Translations under genes and position numbers: made by a program | Shown here: positions 15,391 to 21,580 of the stretch, in pieces | Numbering within the stretch: the stretch's first letter is position 1 | Layout: every line of letters starts with the position of its first letter | Notes under the pieces: generated by a model | What the model was told of the DNA's origin: nothing | Databases searched by the model: none | What the model saw: the letters and a program-made list of their open reading frames with translations, nothing else | Source of the DNA: an uncultured Christensenellaceae bacterium | Lineage (GTDB): Bacteria; Bacillota; Clostridia; Christensenellales; Borkfalkiaceae | DNA length: 37,576 bases | Assembly: GCA_910587365.1 (NCBI GenBank) | Contig: CAJUKJ010000012.1 | Span: forward strand, 1-37,576 | Direction of reading: 5' to 3'

Positions 15391-15423
15391 AAAGCGGGAC
15401 TTGTTTTAAGCAAGTCCCGCTTT
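15391..15423. terminator. Bidirectional terminator between the lysR remnant and dut
   Basis: AAAGCGGGACTTG (15391-15403) pairs with CAAGTCCCGCTTT (15411-15423). It is followed by T on the plus strand; the minus strand ends CTTTTG. It serves the lysR remnant and dut, which converge here. Confidence 0.9.
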
Positions 15424-15440
15424 TTTAAGCTTGGAATATA

Positions 15441-15878
15441 TTATTTACTGCCTGTCGAGCCGAAACCGCCCGCACCGCGCGCCGTTGCGGAAAGCTCGTC
15501 CGCCTCCTCGAATGCCGCCGTTATGTAGGGAGTTATAACAAGCTGGGCAATGCGTTCGCCCGCACATATGCACTGCGCAACGTCAGAATGGTTATGAAGC
15601 GCGACCTTCACTTCGCCGCGGTAGTCGCAGTCCACCACGCCCACCTTGTTTGCAGGTGCAAGCCCCTTTTTGGTTGCAAGCCCGCTTCTCGCATATATAA
15701 GCCCCGCATATCCCAAAGGCAGTTCAAGCGCGATGCCCGTCGGAATAACCGCCGTGGTATGGGGCTTTATTTCCACTTCGCCCTCAACACACGCGTACAA
15801 ATCCGCGCCCGCCGCATACTCGCTTCCGTAAGTGGGGATTATTGCGTTTTTATTGAGCTTTTTAATATTGATTTTCAT
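15441..15878 (-). CDS. dut: dUTP diphosphatase (trimeric dUTPase)
   Basis: A 145-aa enzyme hydrolysing dUTP to dUMP, keeping uracil out of DNA and feeding dTMP synthesis. Family motifs in order: GADLYA (motif 1), YARSGLATKKGL (2), NKVGVVDCDYRGEVKVALHN (3), GERIAQLVI (4), and the C-terminal ARGAGGFGSTGSK (5, lid over the active site). The ATG at 15876-15878 follows GAGGAT at 6-nt spacing; a 31-codon in-frame extension upstream is rejected. It is downstream of nrdD and nrdG in the same direction, a deoxynucleotide-supply cluster, though 154 nt of structured sequence separate it from nrdG. Confidence 0.95.
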   Translation of the reverse strand: MKINIKKLNKNAIIPTYGSEYAAGADLYACVEGEVEIKPHTTAVIPTGIALELPLGYAGLIYARSGLATKKGLAPANKVGVVDCDYRGEVKVALHNHSDVAQCICAGERIAQLVITPYITAAFEEADELSATARGAGGFGSTGSK

Positions 15879-15910
15879 TGTTTTATCCTCTATAAAATTA
15901 ATTTGAAAAC

Positions 15911-16035
15911 TAAAACCACAGAGATACGAGCAAGACAAGGCAAACGAGCATTTACGAGGGGGAGCATACAAGAAGTATGTGACCCGAAGTACAGCGGAGG
16001 TTAACGAAGTATTGCGAAGTATATATGCGGTTTTA
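15911..16035 (-). ncRNA. Structured 125-nt element after nrdG (candidate RNA or repeat)
   Basis: Ends pair over about 16 bp with two mismatches: AAAACCgCAtAtATAC at one end and its near-complement (plus 15912-15927) at the other. Inside are three TACTTCG repeats, the stem CATAC-ttctt-GTATG enclosed by GGG/CCC, and two TGCTCG repeats. It starts in the nrdG stop codon and fills almost the whole gap to dut. No ORF is seen. It could be a 3'-UTR RNA, a processing/terminator structure or a dispersed repeat; a single copy occurs in this window. Confidence 0.45.
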
Positions 16036-16566
16036 TACTATTGTTTTTTCGTCCCAAAGCACCACTTCGTCCGTCTTTAAGGACGGCTTGACAAGTATAA
16101 TGCGCTGGTTGGACGAACCGCGGAATAAAAGATTAAGGTCTTTAAGCTCTTCCACGAACTTTCCGTCGACAAGCACGTCAAGGCATTTTAAAATGCGCAT
16201 AACCGTCTTTAAATCGCCCTTTTTGCCCGTTAAAAGGTCTGCCTCGTAGTCGTAGCCCGTAAAGCACCAGAACGATTTATCGGGGAACCTTTTCCTCAAT
16301 CTTTCCATAAAGGGCGCAAGCACCTGCGCATTTTCAGGCTCGAACGGGTCGCCGCCTAAAAGGGTAAACCCCTTTATATAATCGTGGTCGAGTCCCGCAA
16401 TTATTTTTTCTTCGACTTCCTTTGTGAACGGCTCGCCGTAGCAAAAGTCCCACGTTTCGGGGTTGAAACAGTTTTTACAGTGATTGCGGCAACCGCTTAC
16501 GTAAAGCGATACCCTTACCCCCGGCCCGTTGGAAACGTCGTGAAATTTTATAGTAGCAAAATTCAA
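16033..16566 (-). CDS. nrdG: Anaerobic ribonucleotide reductase activating protein (radical SAM)
   Basis: A 177-aa activase that uses a 4Fe-4S cluster and S-adenosylmethionine to make the glycyl radical on NrdD. VSGCRNHCKNCF holds the CxxxCxxC cluster ligands, and TLLGGDPF is the SAM-contacting GGDP motif. I choose the TTG at 16564-16566 (MNFATIKFHDVSNGPGVRVS), which matches the family's usual start and has GAGG 8 nt upstream; the GTG three codons earlier overlaps that site. It follows nrdD after 198 nt that include a hairpin element and a terminator-like stem, so it may be under separate or attenuated expression. Confidence 0.95.
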   Translation of the reverse strand: MNFATIKFHDVSNGPGVRVSLYVSGCRNHCKNCFNPETWDFCYGEPFTKEVEEKIIAGLDHDYIKGFTLLGGDPFEPENAQVLAPFMERLRKRFPDKSFWCFTGYDYEADLLTGKKGDLKTVMRILKCLDVLVDGKFVEELKDLNLLFRGSSNQRIILVKPSLKTDEVVLWDEKTIV

Positions 16567-16595
16567 AACACACACCTCATTACAAACAATTAACG

Positions 16596-16627
16596 GCGCG
16601 ACCCAAAATCACACTTTTGGGTCGCGC
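16596..16627 (-). terminator. Strong hairpin between nrdD and nrdG
   Basis: GCGCGACCCAAAA (16596-16608) pairs perfectly with TTTTGGGTCGCGC (16615-16627). The minus-strand tail CGTTAATTGTTTG is only fairly T-rich, so it may terminate partially or act as an RNA-stability hairpin. Upstream, an 11-bp inverted repeat TTAGCGCAATT/AATTGCGCTAA (16665-16675 and 16697-16707) could form another stem. Confidence 0.65.
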
Positions 16628-16708
16628 ACTCATTTTGCGAATGCTTTCGCCTCAGCGGTTTGAATTAGCGCAATTATATGATAAGTTTGCCCTTGGAATT
16701 GCGCTAAG

Positions 16709-16772
16709 AAAGGCAGAGCCTTTCAAATCACGAAAATTTTGTTTCGCAGAATAGAAACAAAATTTTGTGAAC
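16709..16772 (-). repeat. Post-stop hairpin element, copy A (after nrdD)
   Basis: Read with nrdD: TCACAAAATTTTGTTTC, loop TATTCTGC, GAAACAAAATTTTCGTGA, then the small hairpin AAAGGC-tct-GCCTTT. It starts 2 nt after the nrdD stop codon. Copy C matches it almost base for base. Confidence 0.9.
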
Positions 16773-16773
16773 T

Positions 16774-18900
16774 TTATAAATGCAATACACGGGACTTTAT
16801 TTCCTTCGTCTTGCCCACGTTCCAGAAATTTTCGCCGAGATATCCGCAGGTACGGCGGGTTACGTTCATTTTACGCTGGTCTTTATTGTGGCAGACGGGG
16901 CATTCCCACTCATTATCGTCGTTGATAATAATTTCGCCGTCGAAGCCGCACACGTGACAATAGTCCGACTTAGTGTTAAATTCGGCATACTGGATATTGT
17001 CGTAAATGAATTTGACAACGTCCTCTATCGCGGTAAGGTTATGGCGCATATTGGGAATTTCCACGTATGAAATAGCTCCGCCCGATGAAATCTGCTGGAA
17101 TTGGCTTTCAAACGTAAACTTCGAGAACGCGTCGATATTTTCGCGCACGTCTACGTGATAGCTGTTGGTGTAATAGCCCTTGTCCGTGACGTCGGGGATA
17201 CTGCCGAACCTTTCCATATCTATCCTTGCAAAGCGATAGCACAAAGATTCCGCGGGAGTTCCGTAAAGACCGAAGCCGAGTCCCGTCTGCTTCTTCCACT
17301 TTTCGCAGTGTTCGCGCAAGGTGTTCATAATTTTAACGGCAAATTTAGTACCCTCGGGTTCGGTGTGCGATACGCCCTTAACAAGCTTTGTAACCTCGTA
17401 AAGACCTATATAGCCCAATGAAATTGTAGAATATCCGTTGTGAAGATACTTATCAATCTTTTCGCCGGGTTGAAGCCTTGCAATCGCGCCGTATTGCCAA
17501 TGCACGGGGGAAACGTCGCTGGTAACCCCGGAAAGCGCGTTGTGGCGGCACATTAACGCTTCATAGCAAAGCTGTAATCTTTCTTCGAGTATTTCCCAGA
17601 ATTTCTTTTCGTCGCCCTTTGCAAGTATTCCGCACTGGGGAAGGTTAATAGACACAACGCCTTGGTTGAACCTGCCCTCGAATTTGTAGTTTCCGTTTTC
17701 GTCCTTCCAGGGGGAAAGGAACGAGCGGCAGCCCATAGGCGAGAACACGTTGCCCTCGTAATTTTCGCGCATCTTCTTTGCGGAAATGTAGTCGGGGTAT
17801 AATCTCTTGGACGAGCATTTAACCGCAAGCTTGGTAAGATAGTCGTACTTGCCGCCCTTTAAGCAGTTGTTTTCGTCCAAAACGTATATAAGCTTGGGGA
17901 ACGCGGGGGTCACGTAAACGCCCTTTTCGTTCTTTATGCCTTCGTAACGCTGCTTTAAGATTTCCTCTATAATCATAGCGTTTTCTTCGATATATTCGTC
18001 CTTGTCGTCGAGATACATAAACAAGGTTACGAAAGGCGACTGTCCGTTAGTCGTCATAAGTGTGTTTATCTGGTACTGTATGGTCTGAACGCCCGCCTTT
18101 AACGACTCTGCCAATCTCATTTCAACGAAACGTTTTTTTGTTTCCGCGTCGATGGTGTCGCCGAATTTTTCGTCGCACTGCTTTTTATACTTTTCCTTAG
18201 TGCGCCTTAAATATTTACCGAGGTGGGCAATATTTACCGACTGTCCGCCGTACTGCGAAGAAGCGACGGAAGCTATTATCTGCGTAGTTATCGTGCAGGC
18301 GGTCTGGAAAGACTTGGGGCTTTCAATCATTTTGCCGTTGATAACGGTGCCGTTGTCGAGCATATCCTTAATATTGATAAGGCAGCAGTTGAAAATGGGC
18401 TGTAAGAAATAGTCCGCGTCGTGGAAATGTATCGCACCCTCGTCGTGTGCTTTTGAAATGTATTCGGGCAGAAGAATACGGCGGGTTAAATCCTTTGAAA
18501 CTTCGCCCGCGATAAGGTCGCGCTGGGTGGAAGCCGTGCGCGCGTTCTTGTTGGAGTTCTCCTCCATTACGTCCTTATTGGAGTTTTTAATGAGCGAAAG
18601 AATGCTTTCATCCGTAGTGTTGGCTTTACGGATAAGAGCGCGCTCGTAACGGTAAAGGATATACGACTTCATAAGCTGATACTTTTGAAGTTCCATCAGC
18701 TTTTCCTCTACCATATCCTGGATATCTTCGACGAGTACGCGCCGTCTGTGGCGGGAAGCGATGTCGTCAACAATTGATTTTATCTGTGCGTCGGTTATTC
18801 TGTCCTCGAAGTCAACCGCCTCGTTAGCCTTGCCTATCGCGGTTACAATCTTTTTTCTGTCAAATTCAACTGTCGAGCCGTCACGTTTAATAACTTTCAT
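16774..18900 (-). CDS. nrdD: Anaerobic (class III) ribonucleoside-triphosphate reductase
   Basis: A 708-aa glycyl-radical enzyme making dNTPs from NTPs without oxygen. Residues 1-92 are an ATP-cone allosteric domain (MKVIKRDGSTVEFDRKKIV). The barrel carries family blocks such as IHFHDADYF and GQSPFVTLFMYL. Near 645-670, CHVCGF and CPVC bind structural zinc. RRTCGYLG near the end holds the radical glycine, about Gly686. GGGAGGATAA precedes the ATG. Two NrdR-like boxes and a promoter lie upstream. The final tail is typical for NrdD, and nrdG follows. Confidence 0.97.
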   Translation of the reverse strand: MKVIKRDGSTVEFDRKKIVTAIGKANEAVDFEDRITDAQIKSIVDDIASRHRRRVLVEDIQDMVEEKLMELQKYQLMKSYILYRYERALIRKANTTDESILSLIKNSNKDVMEENSNKNARTASTQRDLIAGEVSKDLTRRILLPEYISKAHDEGAIHFHDADYFLQPIFNCCLINIKDMLDNGTVINGKMIESPKSFQTACTITTQIIASVASSQYGGQSVNIAHLGKYLRRTKEKYKKQCDEKFGDTIDAETKKRFVEMRLAESLKAGVQTIQYQINTLMTTNGQSPFVTLFMYLDDKDEYIEENAMIIEEILKQRYEGIKNEKGVYVTPAFPKLIYVLDENNCLKGGKYDYLTKLAVKCSSKRLYPDYISAKKMRENYEGNVFSPMGCRSFLSPWKDENGNYKFEGRFNQGVVSINLPQCGILAKGDEKKFWEILEERLQLCYEALMCRHNALSGVTSDVSPVHWQYGAIARLQPGEKIDKYLHNGYSTISLGYIGLYEVTKLVKGVSHTEPEGTKFAVKIMNTLREHCEKWKKQTGLGFGLYGTPAESLCYRFARIDMERFGSIPDVTDKGYYTNSYHVDVRENIDAFSKFTFESQFQQISSGGAISYVEIPNMRHNLTAIEDVVKFIYDNIQYAEFNTKSDYCHVCGFDGEIIINDDNEWECPVCHNKDQRKMNVTRRTCGYLGENFWNVGKTKEIKSRVLHL

Positions 18901-18934
18901 TCGTTTATCCTCCCGATTTGCGTAAGTGTTTACA

Positions 18935-18963
18935 AGTATAGTACAACCCTAAGCCAAAGTCAA
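18935..18963 (-). promoter_or_regulatory. Promoter of nrdD
   Basis: Minus strand TTGACT (18958-18963), 17 bp, TATACT (18935-18940). The NrdR-like boxes lie immediately upstream of the -35. Confidence 0.75.
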
Positions 18964-18971
18964 GCCCTAAA

Positions 18972-19020
18972 CCACAATATCTTGTATGTTATTTTTAAAC
19001 AGCAATACTATATATAGTGT
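18972..19020 (-). promoter_or_regulatory. Tandem NrdR-box-like palindromes
   Basis: ATACTATATATAGTGT (19005-19020) and CCACAATATCTTGTAT (18972-18987) both fit the NrdR consensus acaCwAtATaTwGTgt in its core. Their starts are 33 bp apart, about three helical turns, as expected for paired NrdR boxes that repress nrd operons when dATP is plentiful. nrdR itself is not in the window. Confidence 0.8.
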
Positions 19021-19098
19021 CTGAAAATAATTAACATTATATACCTTAATTCGACAAACTGATGAAAAGTTTATGTATAAACCTACAAAAAGCGTGTT

Positions 19099-19317
19099 TT
19101 ATTTTACCAACTCGCCTACTGTAAGCCGAAATTTTTGCCCGTTAAGAAATTTTATGCTTATTGCTCCTCCTTCAATTTTAAAATTTCCTACAAAATATTC
19201 TTGCAGTAACGGTAAAATTTCTTGTAACAAGTCAGAAGGTAAAATAGTTTCTTCATTAATTGCAGCAAAGCTTACTGCGAGTTTTTTGTTTTTATTCCTT
19301 TCGTTCTTTTGTTCCAT
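19099..19317 (-). CDS. Hypothetical protein, 72 aa
   Basis: A small mixed charged/hydrophobic protein beginning MEQKNERNKNKKLAVSFAAI and ending FLNGQKFRLTVGELVK. No family is recognised and no signal peptide is seen. AAGGATAA lies upstream of the ATG. It follows the 161-aa gene after 21 nt in the same direction, so it is the third member of the unit divergent from the double-HTH regulator. AT-rich, like its neighbours. Confidence 0.65.
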   Translation of the reverse strand: MEQKNERNKNKKLAVSFAAINEETILPSDLLQEILPLLQEYFVGNFKIEGGAISIKFLNGQKFRLTVGELVK

Positions 19318-19338
19318 AATAAAATTATCCTTATAACA

Positions 19339-19824
19339 TCAGTAATATTTAAATCCGTTTAAAAAAGCCTTTACCTCAGGAATTTCGACAGCTTCAAAAA
19401 TAGTCTTGTTTATTTTTTTGTTACCATTCCATAAATAAACGGCAACTCTTACTACATTTTCTCCGTATTTGTTCTTTTTGAAATAATATACCTCTTCATA
19501 AGTAGGAGTAGAGTTATCTTTAAATACATAATAAGTTCCGCAAGCTTTCCCGTTTCCACGTTTTACTGTAATAAAATCACTTAATTTTTTTCGTTCGTCG
19601 TTTGAAAACAGTTCTTCAAAATATTCATCCAAAGTTTCTTCACAGTATCCAATTTCTATTTCTAAATGTATTTTTTTATCTTCGGAACAAAAACTTAAAA
19701 CGTTACTTTGAAATCCGCTATCGTCATATAATTTGAAATAAAAATTTTCAGGAAAAGAAAATGAAAAATTACTGTGACTGAATACACCGTTATTATACTT
19801 CAACTTGCTATCTTCAAGGTTCAT
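19339..19824 (-). CDS. Hypothetical protein, 161 aa
   Basis: Soluble and beta-rich by appearance: FSFSFPENFYFKLYDD, KKIHLEIEIGYCEETLDEYF, then a C-terminal YEEVYYFKKNKYGENVVRVAVY. The pattern resembles small PsbP/DUF1795-like domains, but this is only an impression. The ATG at 19822-19824 has AGGAG five nt upstream; the GTG two codons earlier overlaps that site. A 20-codon ORF ends in this ribosome site and a 9-bp hairpin (19836-19844 with 19852-19860) ends just before it, suggesting translational coupling or control. Confidence 0.7.
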   Translation of the reverse strand: MNLEDSKLKYNNGVFSHSNFSFSFPENFYFKLYDDSGFQSNVLSFCSEDKKIHLEIEIGYCEETLDEYFEELFSNDERKKLSDFITVKRGNGKACGTYYVFKDNSTPTYEEVYYFKKNKYGENVVRVAVYLWNGNKKINKTIFEAVEIPEVKAFLNGFKYY

Positions 19825-19832
19825 AAGCACTC

Positions 19833-19895
19833 CTATATCGCAGCTATACCGGCTGCGATAATTTTTGCTGTTTGATTTTCATTAATTAAAACCAT
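19833..19895 (-). CDS. Candidate 20-codon leader peptide
   Basis: ATG at 19893-19895 after AAAGGA (10-nt spacing), ending at TAG 19833-19835. The product, MVLINENQTAKIIAAGIAAI, has a polar start and a hydrophobic end. Its stop overlaps the ribosome site of the 161-aa gene, and its last codons form the hairpin before that site. It could be a leader peptide, a signalling peptide for the neighbouring regulator, or chance. Confidence 0.45.
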   Translation of the reverse strand: MVLINENQTAKIIAAGIAAI

Positions 19896-19939
19896 AATTA
19901 ATTCGTCCTTTAAGTTTGTCACTTGTGCAGTGCAATTTA

Positions 19940-19969
19940 ATTATAGCACTATCAGGAATCAATTGACAA
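19940..19969 (-). promoter_or_regulatory. Promoter of the divergent unknown genes
   Basis: Minus strand TTGTCA (19964-19969), 18 bp, TATAAT (19940-19945). The spacer and -35 lie inside the left arm of the operator palindrome, so a bound regulator would block it. Confidence 0.75.
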
Positions 19970-19990
19970 GTAAAAATTGATTCCTGATAG
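19949..19990. promoter_or_regulatory. Operator-like palindrome of the first double-HTH regulator
   Basis: CTATCAGGAATCAATT (19949-19964) and AATTGATTCCTGATAG (19975-19990) are perfect 16-bp inverted arms 10 bp apart. It covers the minus promoter and the likely plus promoter of the regulator (TTGACA at 19963-19968; -10 TAGGAT or GATAAT near 19988-19996). Its position predicts autorepression and control of the divergent genes. Confidence 0.85.
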
Positions 19991-20010
19991 GATAATAAAT
20001 TCGTAAAATT

Positions 20011-20451
20011 ATGGTTGATTTAAGGAAATTTGCAGAAAACTTAAATGATTTGATGTTTGACTACAAGATTTCACAAAAAGAGCTTGCAGAAAGAACAGGA
20101 ATAGACAAAGCTTCAATAAACCGATACTTAAAAGGTAATTGCATGCCTTCTGTTAAATCCGTTGTTAAACTTGCAGACTTTTTCAATTGCAGTGTAGATT
20201 TTCTTCTCGGTTTATCGGAAGAAAAGCCAAACACAAAATTTTTGCCTTGCCCGCCAATATCGGAACGGATAAATTATTTTTTGGAATTAAGCAAGCTTAC
20301 GGCATACCAATTTTGTAAAAACGTAAAACTACCGGACAGCCGTTTTTATCACTGGCAAAAAGGCACGCACTCTCCTACTATTCAAAGCATTGAAAATATA
20401 GCAAATTATTTTAAGTGTTCAATTGATAAAGTTTTAGGTCGTGAAAGTTAA
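20011..20451 (+). CDS. Double-domain XRE family regulator 1
   Basis: 146 aa with two Cro/CI-type HTH domains in tandem: residues 8-66 (SQKELAERTGIDKASINRYL) and 83-143 (TAYQFCKNVKLPDSRFYHWQ), each followed by the same helix pattern ending FLLG or VLGRES. There is no sensor or protease domain. Two HTH units in one chain could clamp the long palindrome upstream. No ribosome site precedes the ATG (leader about 8 nt). A paralogue of the same length lies 91 bp downstream. The ligand, if any, is unknown. Confidence 0.9.
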   Translation: MVDLRKFAENLNDLMFDYKISQKELAERTGIDKASINRYLKGNCMPSVKSVVKLADFFNCSVDFLLGLSEEKPNTKFLPCPPISERINYFLELSKLTAYQFCKNVKLPDSRFYHWQKGTHSPTIQSIENIANYFKCSIDKVLGRES

Positions 20452-20472
20452 AAATAAACAAAACGCAATTCT

Positions 20473-20502
20473 ATTATACCCCTCACTTTGTTTTACAGTC
20501 AA
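20473..20502 (-). promoter_or_regulatory. Minus-strand promoter-like pair in front of regulator 2
   Basis: TTGACT (20497-20502), 18 bp, TATAAT (20473-20478) on the minus strand, pointing into the 3' end of regulator 1. No gene follows on that strand, so it would make an antisense RNA or is a relic of a divergent gene lost after duplication. Confidence 0.5.
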
Positions 20503-20524
20503 GCAATTGTAAAGAAAAGTGAGG
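20481..20524. promoter_or_regulatory. Operator-like palindrome of the second double-HTH regulator
   Basis: CCTCACTTT (20481-20489) and AAAGTGAGG (20516-20524) are perfect arms. Pairing continues inward imperfectly, with about 15 of 18 positions complementary. The sequence differs from the first operator, suggesting separate specificity. Confidence 0.75.
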
Positions 20525-20542
20525 ATAATTATTTATAGAATT

Positions 20543-20983
20543 ATGGAAAATTTAACAAAAATCGCCGAACGGCTAAACGAATTTAAAGATGAAGCAAATT
20601 TAACAGCCAAAGCTCTTGCAAAAGAGTTAGGGTTCAGCAGAGTTACCGTAACTAATTTATTGAACGGCACGCATAACCCGTCAACAAAATTTATTATTGC
20701 ATTTATTGATTATTTCAATTGCTCCGCAGATTACGTATTGTGTAAAACAGACTTTCCGAAGAGCGATGTTTTTAACCGCTTTACCCCTATCGGCAAAAGA
20801 CTGCGCAATCTTTTAAAAGAAAGCAATATGACGGAAACAGCCTTTATTGATAAATTGAAGATTTCAAGTTCGCTTTCTTACAGATGGTTAAACGATAAGG
20901 CATTGCCGAATATCGATAACTTAATTGTACTTTCAAAAACGTTTAGTTGTTCCGTCGACTATCTTTTAGGGCGTGAAAGCTGA
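20543..20983 (+). CDS. Double-domain XRE family regulator 2
   Basis: 146 aa, again two XRE HTH domains (residues about 6-68 and 83-143), ending LLGRES like its neighbour. Recognition helices differ: FSRVTVTNLLNG and SSSLSYRWLND. The ATG at 20543 is chosen because the in-frame GTG at 20519 lies inside the operator arm. A GATAAT 13 nt before the ATG leaves a leader of about 7 nt with no ribosome site, the same layout as regulator 1. The two genes look like a tandem duplication that diverged. A strong terminator follows. Confidence 0.9.
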   Translation: MENLTKIAERLNEFKDEANLTAKALAKELGFSRVTVTNLLNGTHNPSTKFIIAFIDYFNCSADYVLCKTDFPKSDVFNRFTPIGKRLRNLLKESNMTETAFIDKLKISSSLSYRWLNDKALPNIDNLIVLSKTFSCSVDYLLGRES

Positions 20984-21018
20984 AACAGTGCGGGGTGTCA
21001 AATGCACCCCGCACTGTT
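20984..21018. terminator. Bidirectional terminator between regulator 2 and the HNH gene
   Basis: AACAGTGCGGGGTG (20984-20997) pairs with CACCCCGCACTGTT (21005-21018), followed by TTT. It touches the stops of both convergent genes. Confidence 0.93.
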
Positions 21019-21019
21019 T

Positions 21020-21448
21020 TTAAGTGAATTTTTTTAAATATGACAAATCGAGCTTCCACTCGGCGACTTTGTTTCTCCGTCGGTGGGCTTCGTTAGCTTC
21101 GCCCAAGGCTTTGCGGTATGCGGCATAGCTACAATTATTTACCTGCATAAAATGCTCGCTTGCGCGCTTCTCCCCTCCCATAAGCGTAGTCCTGCCGATA
21201 TGTATAACCTCGTGACAGCTTTTGCAGATTGCCACAACGTTTTTAAGCTTTTGTATACACTTTTCCTCGTCGTACTCCCACTGCTCGTGCGCCTCTAACC
21301 GCGCAACCTTTGCGCCGCATATCATACACTTGCCACCCGCGCGGGAATACGCCTCTTTACGGACGACGTCCCACTGCGCAGGAGTTAGAATACTTCTTAA
21401 ATTGCTGTACCAGCAAGAATCGGGTACTAATTCAAAATTTAATTTCAT
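21020..21448 (-). CDS. HNH endonuclease family protein
   Basis: A 142-aa small HNH protein: zinc Cys in CMICG (41-44) and CKSCH (75-79), with His54 in the EAHE segment and His83 completing the beta-beta-alpha-metal pattern (LEAHEQW, NVVAICKSCHEVIHIG). Such free-standing HNH proteins cut DNA or are of unknown role. It has no clear ribosome-binding site; TATAAG lies 11 nt before the ATG, so the leader is probably only a few nt. It is convergent with the regulator island and may belong to it. Confidence 0.85.
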   Translation of the reverse strand: MKLNFELVPDSCWYSNLRSILTPAQWDVVRKEAYSRAGGKCMICGAKVARLEAHEQWEYDEEKCIQKLKNVVAICKSCHEVIHIGRTTLMGGEKRASEHFMQVNNCSYAAYRKALGEANEAHRRRNKVAEWKLDLSYLKKFT

Positions 21449-21518
21449 TTGACAAATTACTTATATTTATTTTAATTACGTCGCACACAAGTTAAGTTTT
21501 ACGATTAACCGAAAAGTT

Positions 21519-21580
21519 AAGGCAACGCCTTTCAAATCACTAAAATTTCAAAGCGCAGAATAGCTTTAAAAATTTGTGAG
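21519..21580 (-). repeat. Post-stop hairpin element, copy B (overlaps EEP gene end)
   Basis: Read with the EEP gene: TCACAAATTTTTAAAGC, loop TATTCTGC, GCTTTGAAATTTTAGTGA, then AAGGC-gtt-GCCTT. The top of the stem has changed relative to copies A and C (AAAGC/GCTTT in place of GTTTC/GAAAC) with pairing kept. The gene's last codons and TAA stop lie inside the 5' arm. Confidence 0.88.

Noticed and set aside
19099..21448. Prophage or integrative element
   Set aside because: No integrase, structural, replication or attachment-site sequence; only CI-like regulators and an HNH protein are present.
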